A stretch of DNA of 64,000 nucleotides from Prevotella sp. (GTDB lineage: Bacteria > Bacteroidota > Bacteroidia > Bacteroidales > Bacteroidaceae). The stretch is from NCBI GenBank assembly GCA_017412705.1, contig JAFPWS010000032.1, positions 83,804-147,803 on the forward strand, written 5' to 3'. Positions 35,790-44,230 of this stretch are shown piece after piece. The stretch's first letter is position 1. Every line of letters begins with the position of its first letter. The position numbers and the translations under genes were made by a program. Under the pieces are notes generated by a model. The model saw only the letters and a list, made by a program, of their open reading frames with translations. It was not told where the DNA came from and did not search any database.

Positions 35790-36217
35790 AAAGGATCAAT
35801 TACTTTGTAAGACTATTTACCGACAAGACCTTTATGAAATTTGTAATGGTGGGTGTCATCAATACCATTGTGGGTACTACTATTATGTTTGTGTTCTACA
35901 ACGTATTCCATCTGAGCTATTGGATATCCTCTGCATCGAATTACTTCTTCGGAAGTATATGCAGCTATATTCTGAATAAGCATTTCACGTTCCAGTATCA
36001 TGAGCAAGGATGGGCATCCTTGCTTCGATTTACCATCAATATACTTATTTGTTACCTATTGGCATACGGAATAGCAAAACCCTTGATGCAATGGATTCTC
36101 TCTGACTATAGCAAGACTATCCAAGAGAATATTTCCATGCTGCTGGGTATGTGTCTTTTCATTGTATTCAATTATTTAGGCCAACGATTTTTTGCCTTTA
36201 AGAAAAAGAACAATTGA
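35786..36217 (+). CDS. GtrA family membrane protein
   Basis: 143 residues with four membrane helices, typical GtrA size: FVMVGVINTIVGTTIMFVFY, WISSASNYFFGSICSYILNK, LLRFTINILICYLLAYGI and LLGMCLFIVFNYLGQRFF. The conserved NKHFTF motif follows helix 2. GtrA proteins help move polyprenol-linked sugars across the inner membrane. Its ATGA overlap with the CotH gene and the upstream membrane protein and PorZ suggest a shared surface-glycan role; this is inference. Confidence 0.85.
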   Translation: MKRINYFVRLFTDKTFMKFVMVGVINTIVGTTIMFVFYNVFHLSYWISSASNYFFGSICSYILNKHFTFQYHEQGWASLLRFTINILICYLLAYGIAKPLMQWILSDYSKTIQENISMLLGMCLFIVFNYLGQRFFAFKKKNN

Positions 36218-36226
36218 ACAAACAAA

Positions 36227-36258
36227 GAATGCTGGAGATTAACTTAACTCCAGCATTC
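36227..36258. terminator. Hairpin between convergent gtrA and nadA
   Basis: GAATGCTGGAG (36227-36237) and CTCCAGCATTC (36248-36258) form an 11-base perfect stem. The right arm is the last codons of nadA. The T content after the stem is higher on the minus strand, so it best fits a nadA terminator. Confidence 0.5.
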
Positions 36259-37228
36259 TATTGATAGGCTTGACAGCATCTTTGGCTATCTTAGGATCTA
36301 CTTCTACGTTAGGCCATTCGTATTTAAGGCAGTTGTAGATTTTCAAGAGCGTATTCATCTTCATGTATTGGCACTCGTTACAGCTGCATTCCAAGCCGCT
36401 CTCGCTTATTTCTGGAGGCACTGGGATAAATTGCTTGTCGGGGCACGAACGTTGCATCTCGTGCAAAATACCGGCCTCTGTGGCCACTATATATTGTGTT
36501 GCACGGTTCTGCCGTGCAAACTTCAGCATATCAGCCGTACTTCCCTTAACATCAGCAAGGGCCAAAACAGGACCTTTACACTCCAGATGAGCCATCACAA
36601 CAGCATCGGGATACTGCTTCTTCAACTCTACTATCTTTGCTACTGAGAAACGTTCATGCACATGACAGCCACCATTCCAAAGCAACATCTGCCGTCCTGT
36701 CACCTCATTGATGTAGTTACCTAAGTTATAGTCAGGACCAAAAATAAGTTTGGCATCCTTGGGCAGCTGGTCGACCACCTTCTTTGCATTACCACTGGTA
36801 ACGACTACATCAGTAAGAGCCTTGACAGCTGCTGTGGTGTTGACGTAAGAGATGACTTGATAGCCAGGATGCTCCTCCTTGTATTTCTTTAGATCTTCAG
36901 CCTTACAACTGTCAGCCAAAGAGCAGCCAGCATTCAAGTCTGGACATAATACTGTCTTGTCAGGAGAAAGCAGCTTACACGTCTCTGCCATAAAATGCAC
37001 ACCACACATGACCATCATCTTCGCATCCGTCTCTGCAGCCTTACGAGCCAAAGCCAGCGAATCGCCTACGAAGTCGGCTATGTCCTGGATATCACCTATC
37101 GTATAATAGTGAGCCAGGATAATAGCGTCTTTTTCCTTACACATTCTACGTATTTCAGCTTTCAGATCAATGTCTTTCTCTACAGGTTCGTCAATGAATC
37201 CCTGCTCTTTCCATTCAGTTTTCAACAT
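36239..37228 (-). CDS. nadA: Quinolinate synthase
   Basis: 329 residues from the ATG at 37228 (MLKTEWKEQGFIDEP); the frame continues 39 codons upstream without homologous sequence. NadA motifs are present: ILAHYYTIGDIQDIADFVGD, the [4Fe-4S] cysteines in VMCGVHFMAETCK, HLECKGPV and CSCNECQYMKMN. It condenses iminoaspartate and dihydroxyacetone phosphate to quinolinate for NAD synthesis. No nadB or nadC is adjacent. A -7 box on the minus strand at 37438-37445 gives a long leader of about 200 bases. Confidence 0.95.
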   Translation of the reverse strand: MLKTEWKEQGFIDEPVEKDIDLKAEIRRMCKEKDAIILAHYYTIGDIQDIADFVGDSLALARKAAETDAKMMVMCGVHFMAETCKLLSPDKTVLCPDLNAGCSLADSCKAEDLKKYKEEHPGYQVISYVNTTAAVKALTDVVVTSGNAKKVVDQLPKDAKLIFGPDYNLGNYINEVTGRQMLLWNGGCHVHERFSVAKIVELKKQYPDAVVMAHLECKGPVLALADVKGSTADMLKFARQNRATQYIVATEAGILHEMQRSCPDKQFIPVPPEISESGLECSCNECQYMKMNTLLKIYNCLKYEWPNVEVDPKIAKDAVKPINRMLELS

Positions 37229-37437
37229 CGCAATATTATTATTTTTCTTTTTTATTTTTTCTTTAAAAAGAGAAATGATTAGGATGATACAGCGTTGATA
37301 TGTGCAAAACTTACCAGGCTTTGTCTTGCCAGATATTTTATTCACTTATGATACTTCAATGCTCACATCTTTCGTGAATACTTATTTATTGATTGTTAGT
37401 CAAATAAGCAGTTTATCCACTATTCTCTTTTTCGGTG

Positions 37438-37445
37438 CAAAATTA
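37438..37445 (-). promoter_or_regulatory. Promoter -7 box of nadA
   Basis: TAATTTTG on the minus strand, fits TAnnTTTG; 209 bases before the nadA ATG. Confidence 0.5.
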
Positions 37446-37562
37446 ATAAGTTTATATCTTTTTTCCTAAAAAAACGGTGGAAAAGTGATGTATAAGCCTG
37501 TAATTTATGAAGAATATCCACTTTAATCATACCCACAGATTTATTAATTGTGATTTATTTCG

Positions 37563-37570
37563 TAACTTTG
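37563..37570 (+). promoter_or_regulatory. Promoter -7 box of the TrmH-family gene
   Basis: TAACTTTG, 30 bases before the start at 37601; the leader overlaps two of the DnaA-box-like sequences. Confidence 0.6.
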
Positions 37571-37600
37571 CACACGTTATCCACGTAGTTATCAACACTT

Positions 37601-38131
37601 ATGCGAAAGATTAGAACCATAGAGATGAAACGCCTCACTGTCGAGGAATATCGTGAAGCAGAAAAACTGCCACTGATAGTAGTATTAGATGATGTGCGTT
37701 CGATGTATAATGTGGGAAGTGTCTTCCGTACCTGTGACGCATTTCGTGTAGAAGCGGTATATCTTTGTGGTATCTGCCAGACACCTCCATCTACGGAAAT
37801 TCATAAGACGGCCCTCGGTGCAGAGGAAAGTGTCAGCTGGAAATACTTTAAGACAGCTTTAGAGGCTGTAGAGGAACTGGAAAAACAAGGCTATATGGTA
37901 TTTTCAGTCGAACAGGTAGAACATAGTACCAAACTGCAGACATTCGTGCCTCAGCGGGCTCAGAAATACGCTGTAGTGCTTGGTAACGAAGTAAAAGGCG
38001 TCCACCAGGAGGTAGTAGACGCCTCAGACGGCTGCTTAGAGATACCTCAGTTAGGAACAAAGCACTCTATGAACGTCAGCGTTACCGCTGGGATAATCAT
38101 CTATAAATTTGCTGAAGACCTGATACTTTAA
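37601..38131 (+). CDS. TrmH/SpoU family RNA 2'-O-methyltransferase
   Basis: 176 residues. The three SPOUT motifs are clear: NVGSVFRTCDAF near residue 37, VVLGNEVKGVHQEVVD near 127 and IPQLGTKHSMNVSVTAGI near 149, which form the knotted SAM site. It methylates a ribose in tRNA or rRNA; the target cannot be told. Its length is that of the short single-domain members. The 3' end overlaps the convergent polA by 4 bases. Confidence 0.85.
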   Translation: MRKIRTIEMKRLTVEEYREAEKLPLIVVLDDVRSMYNVGSVFRTCDAFRVEAVYLCGICQTPPSTEIHKTALGAEESVSWKYFKTALEAVEELEKQGYMVFSVEQVEHSTKLQTFVPQRAQKYAVVLGNEVKGVHQEVVDASDGCLEIPQLGTKHSMNVSVTAGIIIYKFAEDLIL

Positions 38132-40893
38132 TGTGCCTCTAACCAGTTCGCGCCGAAGCCGGAATCGGCTACCAAAGGTACCTGCATCTGGAAGGCATTC
38201 TGCATCTCTTCTAATACGATTTGCTCTACCTTTTCTTTCTCTTCTGGGAGGACCGAGAAGTTGAGTTCGTCGTGTACCTGGAGAATCATCTTGCTCTTGA
38301 TGCCATCAGTCTTAAAGCGCTCAAAGATGTGTATCATGGCAACCTTAATAATATCGGCAGCGGTACCTTGGATGGGAGCATTGATGGCGTTGCGCTCGGC
38401 AAAACCTCGAACCACACTATTGGCACTATTGATGTCCGGCAGGTAGCGGCGGCGACCGAATAGGGTAGTGACGTAGCCTTTCTGACGGGCTATTTCCTTC
38501 GACTGCTCCATGTAGTCGTGTACCTGTGGGAACGTCTGGAAGTACCCATCAATCAACATTTTAGCTTCCTCGCGAGTGATGTCGAGACGCTCTGCAAGTC
38601 CGAAGACCGTAATGCCGTAGATGATGCCAAAGTTGGCACGTTTAGACTTAGTACGTTCATCGCGAGTGACTTCGTCGATAGACTTCTTATAGATGTTGGC
38701 AGCGGTGGCAGCATGCAGATCCTTACCCTCACGGAACACCTTTATCATATTCTCGTCGTTCGAGAGATGAGCCATCACGCGAAGCTCTATCTGACTGTAG
38801 TCGGCAGAGAAGAACAAACAACCAGGCTCAGGTATAAAGGCCTTGCGAATCTCCTTGCCATCTTCACCACGAATGGGAATATTTTGCAGGTTGGGATCAG
38901 ACGACGACAAACGACCTGTGGCAGTCACTGTCTGATTAAACGAAGTATGGATATGGCCTGTACGTGGATTGATCAGTTTGGGCAGGGCATCGATATAGGT
39001 ACCAATGAGTTTCTTCAGTCCTCGATGGTCGAGAATCAGTCCTACTATCTCGTGTTTATGACGCAGCTGTTGTAGGACTTCTTCCGAGGTGACGAACTGT
39101 CCTGTCTTGGTCTTCTTAGGCTTCTCGATGATCTTCATTTTGGCAAAGAGGATATCGCCCACCTGTTTCGGCGAAGCAATATTAAACTGTTCGCCAGCCA
39201 ACTCATAGATACGCTTTTCGATGTCAGTCATGCGCTGAGTAAACTGGCTTGATGTTTCTGCCAATACGTTGGTATCGATACATACACCATTCATCTCCAT
39301 CTCAGCCAAGACCGGCATCAAGGGCATCTCTATCTGATAGAAGAGGTTTTCGCACTCGTGTTTCTTCAGTTCGGGCTCCAACTTGTTTTTCAGCTGCAAG
39401 GTGATGTCAGCATCCTCGCAGGCATATTCATAGACATCGACGGGTGAGAGGTCGCGCATGCTCCGCTGGTTCTTGCCACGAGGTCCTATAAGCTCATCAA
39501 TATGGACAGTCTTATAGTGAAGGTAAACTTCAGCCATATAGTCCATGTTGTGCCGCAGCTCAGGTTGGATGAGGTAGTGGGCTATCATGGTGTCCCACAT
39601 CTGGCCTTTCAGTTCGATGTCATAATTGTGCAACACTTCAAGGTCGTATTTTAGGTTCTGCCCAATTTTGAGTATGGAGGGGTCTTCGTAGAGAGGTTTA
39701 AAGATATTAACAATTCGCAACGCTTCTTTACGATTGGCCGAGATAGGCACATAAAACGCCTCATGTTCCTTCACCGAGAAGCTCAAACCCACCAATTCAG
39801 CATCGATGGCAGAGGTAGAAGTTGTTTCCGTGTCTAAAACGAGAAAATCTTTTGTCCTAAAATAATCATAAAGATTTCTCAAATCTTCCTCATTTTCAAC
39901 GAGTTTGTATTCATGAGGTACTGTTTTTAAGGTCTCAAAACTCGAAAATTCCGGCTCGTTCGACCCCTCGTTGGCGAATTCTGCAAAGAGATCGAGTTGT
40001 CCATTCACAGGTTTTTGCTTTGTTTCAGTTTTTTTAAGAATTTTCGTTGCCAGGCTTTTGAACTCCAATTCCTCCATGAGTTTTCCAAGTTCGGCTTCGT
40101 TGGGTTTGCTGACCTTCAGCTCATCCATCTTCAACTCGATAGGAACATCGGTTTTGATAGTCGCCAGGAATTTCGATAGCTTGATATCGTCAACGTGTGT
40201 CTCAACTTTCGTCTTGAGTGCTCCCTTGATTTCATCCACCCGACTCAGCATGTCCTCTATCGTTCCGAATTCATTGATGAGTTTGACGGCAGTCTTCTCG
40301 CCCACACCGGGACAGCCGGGGAAGTTATCAGCTGAGTCGCCCATCAGCGCTAACAAGTCGATGACAGCTGCTGTCGATGGAATGGCATATTTTGCTTTCA
40401 CCTCGTCAGGACCCATTACTTCATAGCCGCCCCCATGACGAGGACGATAAATATAGACATGATCACCCACCAGTTGTCCGTAGTCTTTGTCTGGCGTGAG
40501 CATATAGGTATCGATGCCCTGCTGACCTGCCTTGGTGGCTAAGGTGCCGATGACATCGTCGGCTTCGAAACCCTCGACCTCCAGGATAGGAATGTTCCAG
40601 GCCTTCAAGAGGTCTTTGATGATGGGTACGGAACGCTTGATATCCTCAGGTGTCGCTTCGCGTTGGGCTTTATAGGCAGGATAGGCCTCACTACGGAACG
40701 TAGGACCATGAGGGTCAAAAGCCACACCAAGATGGGTAGGCTGCTCTTTGGTGAACACTTCCTGAAGGGTATTGACAAAGCCCATAATGGCACTCGTGTT
40801 GAGTCCCTTGGAATTGATTCGCGGGTTTTTGATGAAGGCATAATACGACCTGTAAATGAGGGCGTAGGCGTCTAAAAGGAAGAGTTTATCCAT
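38128..40893 (-). CDS. polA: DNA polymerase I
   Basis: 921 residues from the ATG at 40893 (MDKLFLLDAYALIYRSYYAF). The 5'-3' exonuclease domain covers about 1-290 (EVEGFEADDVIGTLA, TPDKDYGQLV, MGDSADNFPGCPGVG). The 3'-5' proofreading domain keeps its acidic residues (LVLDTETTSTSAIDAE near 352). The polymerase domain has FSADYSQIELRVMAH (motif A), KRANFGIIYGITVFGLAERL (motif B) and LQVHDELNF (motif C). It fills gaps and removes RNA primers. All catalytic residues seem intact. Starts divergently from the prenyl synthase gene. Confidence 0.97.
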   Translation of the reverse strand: MDKLFLLDAYALIYRSYYAFIKNPRINSKGLNTSAIMGFVNTLQEVFTKEQPTHLGVAFDPHGPTFRSEAYPAYKAQREATPEDIKRSVPIIKDLLKAWNIPILEVEGFEADDVIGTLATKAGQQGIDTYMLTPDKDYGQLVGDHVYIYRPRHGGGYEVMGPDEVKAKYAIPSTAAVIDLLALMGDSADNFPGCPGVGEKTAVKLINEFGTIEDMLSRVDEIKGALKTKVETHVDDIKLSKFLATIKTDVPIELKMDELKVSKPNEAELGKLMEELEFKSLATKILKKTETKQKPVNGQLDLFAEFANEGSNEPEFSSFETLKTVPHEYKLVENEEDLRNLYDYFRTKDFLVLDTETTSTSAIDAELVGLSFSVKEHEAFYVPISANRKEALRIVNIFKPLYEDPSILKIGQNLKYDLEVLHNYDIELKGQMWDTMIAHYLIQPELRHNMDYMAEVYLHYKTVHIDELIGPRGKNQRSMRDLSPVDVYEYACEDADITLQLKNKLEPELKKHECENLFYQIEMPLMPVLAEMEMNGVCIDTNVLAETSSQFTQRMTDIEKRIYELAGEQFNIASPKQVGDILFAKMKIIEKPKKTKTGQFVTSEEVLQQLRHKHEIVGLILDHRGLKKLIGTYIDALPKLINPRTGHIHTSFNQTVTATGRLSSSDPNLQNIPIRGEDGKEIRKAFIPEPGCLFFSADYSQIELRVMAHLSNDENMIKVFREGKDLHAATAANIYKKSIDEVTRDERTKSKRANFGIIYGITVFGLAERLDITREEAKMLIDGYFQTFPQVHDYMEQSKEIARQKGYVTTLFGRRRYLPDINSANSVVRGFAERNAINAPIQGTAADIIKVAMIHIFERFKTDGIKSKMILQVHDELNFSVLPEEKEKVEQIVLEEMQNAFQMQVPLVADSGFGANWLEAH

Positions 40894-40954
40894 AACATTG
40901 TTCAATTTTCGCGTAAAATTACTAAAATAATTCGTCATAATGCAATATTTTCAC

Positions 40955-40962
40955 TAATTTTG
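40955..40962 (+). promoter_or_regulatory. Promoter -7 box of the prenyl synthase
   Basis: TAATTTTG, fits TAnnTTTG, 19 bases before the ATG at 40982. Confidence 0.6.
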
Positions 40963-40981
40963 TAACGAAAATCTGCGAATT

Positions 40982-41959
40982 ATGGATTATTTATCACTTA
41001 TAAGACAGCCTATTGAGCGTGATTTGAATGATTTCATCACGATGTTCAACCAGAGTTTAACATGCGACGATGGCTTGCTCTCGCAAGTCTTATCGCATAT
41101 ACGTCAGCGTGGAGGCAAGCGCATGCGTCCTATCTTGATGCTGTTGATGGCTAAGAACTATGGCGAGGTGTCAGAGGTGACGCAGCATTCAGCTGTTGGT
41201 TTGGAATTGTTGCATACGGCATCGTTGGTACACGACGATGTGGTAGACGAGAGTAGTGAGCGACGCGGGCAAGCTTCGGTCAATGCTACCTATAATAATA
41301 AGGTGGCTGTGTTAGTGGGTGACTATATCCTGTCAACGGCTTTGCTTCATGTGTCGTACACCAACAACCAGCATATCGTGCAGACGTTGTCTGAGCTGGG
41401 TCGTACGTTGGCAGCAGGTGAGATTCTGCAATTGTCGAATATTCAGAATCAGGAGATAAAGGAGGAAGTTTACTATCAGGTCATTCGTCAGAAGACAGCA
41501 GCTCTCTTCGAGGCTTGTGCCTCTATAGGTGCCATTTCTGGTGGTGCCTCTGACGAGGAGATCAAGAAGGCTGCCATGTTTGGTCAGAACCTGGGTATCA
41601 TGTTCCAGATTCGCGATGATATCTTCGATTATTTCGACTCCAGGGAGATAGGTAAGCCTACGGGCAACGATATGGCTGAGGGTAAACTGACGTTGCCTGT
41701 CATCTATGCTCTGAACAATACTGATTTCGATGCTATGCACACCCTAGCCAAAAAGGTTAAGACAGGTACGATTAACACGGATGAAATCGCTGTTTTGGTA
41801 GAGTTTACCAAGCAACATGGTGGCATTGATTATGCTGAGCAGAAGATGGATGAGTACAGCCAGCTATGCCTCGATTTTATTACTGAAAGCGTCAAAGAAA
41901 GGGCCATCAGGGATGCCCTGACAGCCTATGTCGATTACGTTGTGCAGCGTAACTATTAA
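40982..41959 (+). CDS. Long-chain polyprenyl diphosphate synthase
   Basis: 325 residues. First Asp-rich motif LVHDDVVDESSERRG near residue 83, second MFQIRDDIFDYFD near 210, and GGKRMRPILML near 45. The residue positions before the first motif are small-to-medium (HTAS), typical of long-chain (octaprenyl or similar) synthases for menaquinone side chains rather than farnesyl synthases; the product length is inferred. Monocistronic; a weak inverted repeat (GGGGTAAC/GTTACTCC, 41971-41988) follows between it and convergent deoC. Confidence 0.85.
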   Translation: MDYLSLIRQPIERDLNDFITMFNQSLTCDDGLLSQVLSHIRQRGGKRMRPILMLLMAKNYGEVSEVTQHSAVGLELLHTASLVHDDVVDESSERRGQASVNATYNNKVAVLVGDYILSTALLHVSYTNNQHIVQTLSELGRTLAAGEILQLSNIQNQEIKEEVYYQVIRQKTAALFEACASIGAISGGASDEEIKKAAMFGQNLGIMFQIRDDIFDYFDSREIGKPTGNDMAEGKLTLPVIYALNNTDFDAMHTLAKKVKTGTINTDEIAVLVEFTKQHGGIDYAEQKMDEYSQLCLDFITESVKERAIRDALTAYVDYVVQRNY

Positions 41960-42002
41960 TAGGGGGTAGTGGGGTAACGACGTGTTACTCCATTAATTCG
42001 TT

Positions 42003-42890
42003 TTAGAAGAACTTCGTTTCGTGACCTACGACCTCGCTGAGCAGCAGGTTTGCCAAACGCGAAGTACCCATGCGGAACCATTGGTTGGTGAGCCATTGTT
42101 CGCCCAGAACCTCTTTAACGATGGTGTACATAGTGATGGCATCCATCACGCTGTTGAGCCCGCCGGCAGGCTTGAAACCTATCTGAATGCCTGTTTTCTC
42201 GTAGTATTCCTTGATGGCCTGACACATGACGTAGGCAGCTTCAGGCGTTGCTGCTGGCTCCAGCTTCCCGGTAGAGGTCTTGATATAGTCGGCACCGGCA
42301 TACATGGCAAGGATGGAGGCTTTCTTGATGTTTGAGGCAGTTTTCAGACAACCTGTCTCCAAGATGACCTTCATTTTCCGTTCGCCACAAACGGCTTTCA
42401 ATTCGCTGATTTCATCGGCTACGGTTTCGTAGTCGCCACTCAGGAACTTGCCTACGCTCATGACAATATCAATTTCTGTGGCACCATCCTTCACGGCAAG
42501 GGCTGTCTCGGCTATCTTGACCTCTATAAGGGCCTGAGACGATGGGAAGGAACCACTGACGCAGGCAACCTCGACACCTTCTATCTCGAGGGTCTGTGAG
42601 ACGGTCTTGGCAAAACAGGGGTAGACACAGATGGTGGCCACGTGGGGCAGTTCAGGATACTGCTCGTCGAAGGCGTTGACGCGCTCTGTAAAGGCCATCA
42701 CACTCTCTTCTGAATCGGTTGTCTTCAGGGTGGTCAACTCAACGCTTCCCATCAGGAATTTCTTTACTTCCAGGGTATCGTTCTGGTGTACCTTCTCAGT
42801 AATAATCTTGCGAACGGCCTCGCGCACCTCGTCGTCGGAAAGGTTGCAGTTGTAAAGGCTCAGCGTCTTTTTGTATTTGTTTTCTTCCAT
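42003..42890 (-). CDS. deoC: Deoxyribose-phosphate aldolase
   Basis: 295 residues from the ATG at 42890 (MEENKYKKTLSLYNC). The Schiff-base lysine is in ADYIKTSTGKLEPAAT near residue 200, with the second active-site lysine region in IGFKPAGGLNSV near 240. It splits 2-deoxyribose 5-phosphate into glyceraldehyde 3-phosphate and acetaldehyde. It lies 4 bases after the MazG-like gene at the end of the dtd operon. Confidence 0.95.
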   Translation of the reverse strand: MEENKYKKTLSLYNCNLSDDEVREAVRKIITEKVHQNDTLEVKKFLMGSVELTTLKTTDSEESVMAFTERVNAFDEQYPELPHVATICVYPCFAKTVSQTLEIEGVEVACVSGSFPSSQALIEVKIAETALAVKDGATEIDIVMSVGKFLSGDYETVADEISELKAVCGERKMKVILETGCLKTASNIKKASILAMYAGADYIKTSTGKLEPAATPEAAYVMCQAIKEYYEKTGIQIGFKPAGGLNSVMDAITMYTIVKEVLGEQWLTNQWFRMGTSRLANLLLSEVVGHETKFF

Positions 42891-42894
42891 AGTT

Positions 42895-43218
42895 TTATTT
42901 AAGTTTTTTGTTGTTCTTATGTCGCTCTTTGTCGCGCAGAGTCTTCTTCTCAATGCTCTTCTGTAGCTCTTTGGTTAGGTCGACACCGGTCTGATTTGCC
43001 AGACAGAGCAGCACCCAGAGTACATCGGCCATCTCTTCGCCCAGGTTGTCTTTTTCGCCTGGCTTGAAGCTCTGGTCGCCGTACTTACGAGCCATCACGC
43101 GTGCCAGCTCGCCTACTTCCTCCGTCAGCACCGCCATGTTGGTCAGCTCTGAGAAGTAGCGTACACCGTATGTCTTAATCCATTGGTCTACAGCCTGTTG
43201 CGCTTCCTTGATGGTCAT
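42895..43218 (-). CDS. MazG-like nucleotide pyrophosphohydrolase
   Basis: 107 residues of the single-domain MazG/dCTPase-like type. The metal-binding helices are visible as LTEEVGELARVMARK (ExxE) and NLGEEMADVLWVLLCLANQ (ExxD). It removes pyrophosphate from non-standard nucleoside triphosphates. It overlaps the preceding small membrane protein gene by 4 bases. Exact substrate unknown. Confidence 0.85.
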   Translation of the reverse strand: MTIKEAQQAVDQWIKTYGVRYFSELTNMAVLTEEVGELARVMARKYGDQSFKPGEKDNLGEEMADVLWVLLCLANQTGVDLTKELQKSIEKKTLRDKERHKNNKKLK

Positions 43219-43463
43219 AGCCTCAATATCATTTGTGCAAATAGAATCAGAATGGCGATAAGTAGAATCATGATGTTCTGTCGATTCTCACGCTCGTATT
43301 CTTTCCAATGGAATGCCTTGTACAGAAAGGTAACAAGCCATAGAAGCAGTCCTACCAGACAGGGCCACATGCCAAACCGGCTGCCCCAAATCCACGAACA
43401 GACAATGCCGATAATAACCAATATCAGCCCCGAAACTTCCAGTTCTCTGAGATATTTATTCAT
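43215..43463 (-). CDS. Small membrane protein of unknown function
   Basis: 82 residues with three hydrophobic segments (LILVIIGIVCSWIWG, FGMWPCLVGLLLWLVTFLY, IMILLIAILILFAQMIL) and a charged KEYERENRQN loop. I do not recognise a family. It lies one base after dtd and overlaps the MazG-like gene, so it is in the dtd-mazG-deoC operon. Confidence 0.7.
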   Translation of the reverse strand: MNKYLRELEVSGLILVIIGIVCSWIWGSRFGMWPCLVGLLLWLVTFLYKAFHWKEYERENRQNIMILLIAILILFAQMILRL

Positions 43464-43464
43464 A

Positions 43465-43917
43465 TTATTCCTTGTTCTTGGTGTCCATGCAGATAGTTAC
43501 AGGACCGTCATTTAATAATTCCACCTTCATGTCGGCTCCGAACTCTCCTGTGCCAACTGGTTTTGCCAGTTGGTCACTCAGCGCCTTACAAAACGCCTCG
43601 TAGAGTGGGATAGAGTGCTCGTGAGAACCCGCACGGAACCAACTCGGGCGATTACCTTTCTTATAGGAGGCGTAAAGCGTGAATTGGCTTATAACTAAGG
43701 CTTCGCCCCCTACATCGAGGATGCTGCGATTCATCACATCGTTCTCGTCGCCAAAGACGCGCAGATTGGCGATTTTCTTCACCAGCCAATCCACATCCTC
43801 CATCGAGTCTTCGTCGCAGATGCCCAAAAGAATCAGGTATCCCTGTCCGATTTCCGACTTCTTGAAGCCCTCGATGGTGACGCTGGCGTGAGTGACTCTT
43901 TGTATGACTGCTCTCAT
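43465..43917 (-). CDS. dtd: D-aminoacyl-tRNA deacylase
   Basis: 150 residues from the ATG at 43917 (MRAVIQRVTHASVTI); seven codons of open frame before it lie in the promoter. The two signature motifs are VISQFTLYASYKKGNRPSW near residue 78 and NDGPVTICMD near 138, the cross-subunit Gly-cisPro motif. It removes D-amino acids (and glycine from tRNA-Ala) in translation quality control. First gene of the four-gene operon to deoC. A -7 box, TATCTTTG on the minus strand, is at 43936-43943. Confidence 0.95.
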   Translation of the reverse strand: MRAVIQRVTHASVTIEGFKKSEIGQGYLILLGICDEDSMEDVDWLVKKIANLRVFGDENDVMNRSILDVGGEALVISQFTLYASYKKGNRPSWFRAGSHEHSIPLYEAFCKALSDQLAKPVGTGEFGADMKVELLNDGPVTICMDTKNKE

Positions 43918-43935
43918 TCGTTCTACATTTTGCGG

Positions 43936-43943
43936 CAAAGATA
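43936..43943 (-). promoter_or_regulatory. Promoter -7 box of the dtd operon
   Basis: TATCTTTG on the minus strand, 18 bases before the dtd ATG. Confidence 0.65.
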
Positions 43944-44012
43944 CAAACTTATTTTTATTTATCCAAAGAATTAACCGTGAATTGTAAATCTGTGAATTGA
44001 AATACCCTTCTC

Positions 44013-44230
44013 TTGTAAAGAAATTTCGCCAGCATTTCTTTCTTTCTCCCAGAAAATCTAAACCTTTGATTTATAAGCAATTATATAACCACAGAGTTTC
44101 CTTACGAGAAACTCATGGTTTCCTTACGAGAAAAGGGTACTTACATTACGAGAAACCCATGCTTACATTACGAGAAACTCGAAGTTTGTTCTGTTTACAA
44201 CTCGGTTTTATTCCCGTTGTAAAGAAATTT
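44013..44230. repeat. 22-base-period array flanked by 14-base direct repeats
   Basis: Four units of exactly 22 bases start at 44097, 44119, 44141 and 44163. The shared core is TTACGAGAAA; units 1-2 begin TTTCC and units 3-4 begin TTACA, and the last 8 bases differ. TTGTAAAGAAATTT occurs at 44013-44026 and again at 44217-44230, 190 bases apart, like a target-site duplication; the second copy overlaps the end of uvrC. No coding sequence is seen between 43944 and 44228. Confidence 0.8.

Larger units (their letters stand above)
37346..37600. other. AT-rich divergent gap with DnaA-box-like cluster (candidate replication origin)
   Basis: Matches to TTATCCACA: TTATCCACT (37413-37421, 8/9), TTATCCACG (37577-37585, 8/9), TTATCAACA (37589-37597, 8/9), plus weaker ones at 37514-37522 and near 37529 and, on the other strand, near 37476 (7/9 each). 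The region is rich in A/T runs (for example 37441-37475). Two parS sites lie 8.5 kb to the right. Promoter boxes of both flanking genes are also here. Confidence 0.35.

Noticed and set aside
37346-37600. Riboswitch in the long nadA leader
   Set aside because: No conserved riboswitch pattern was recognised by eye; the DnaA-like boxes explain the region at least as well.
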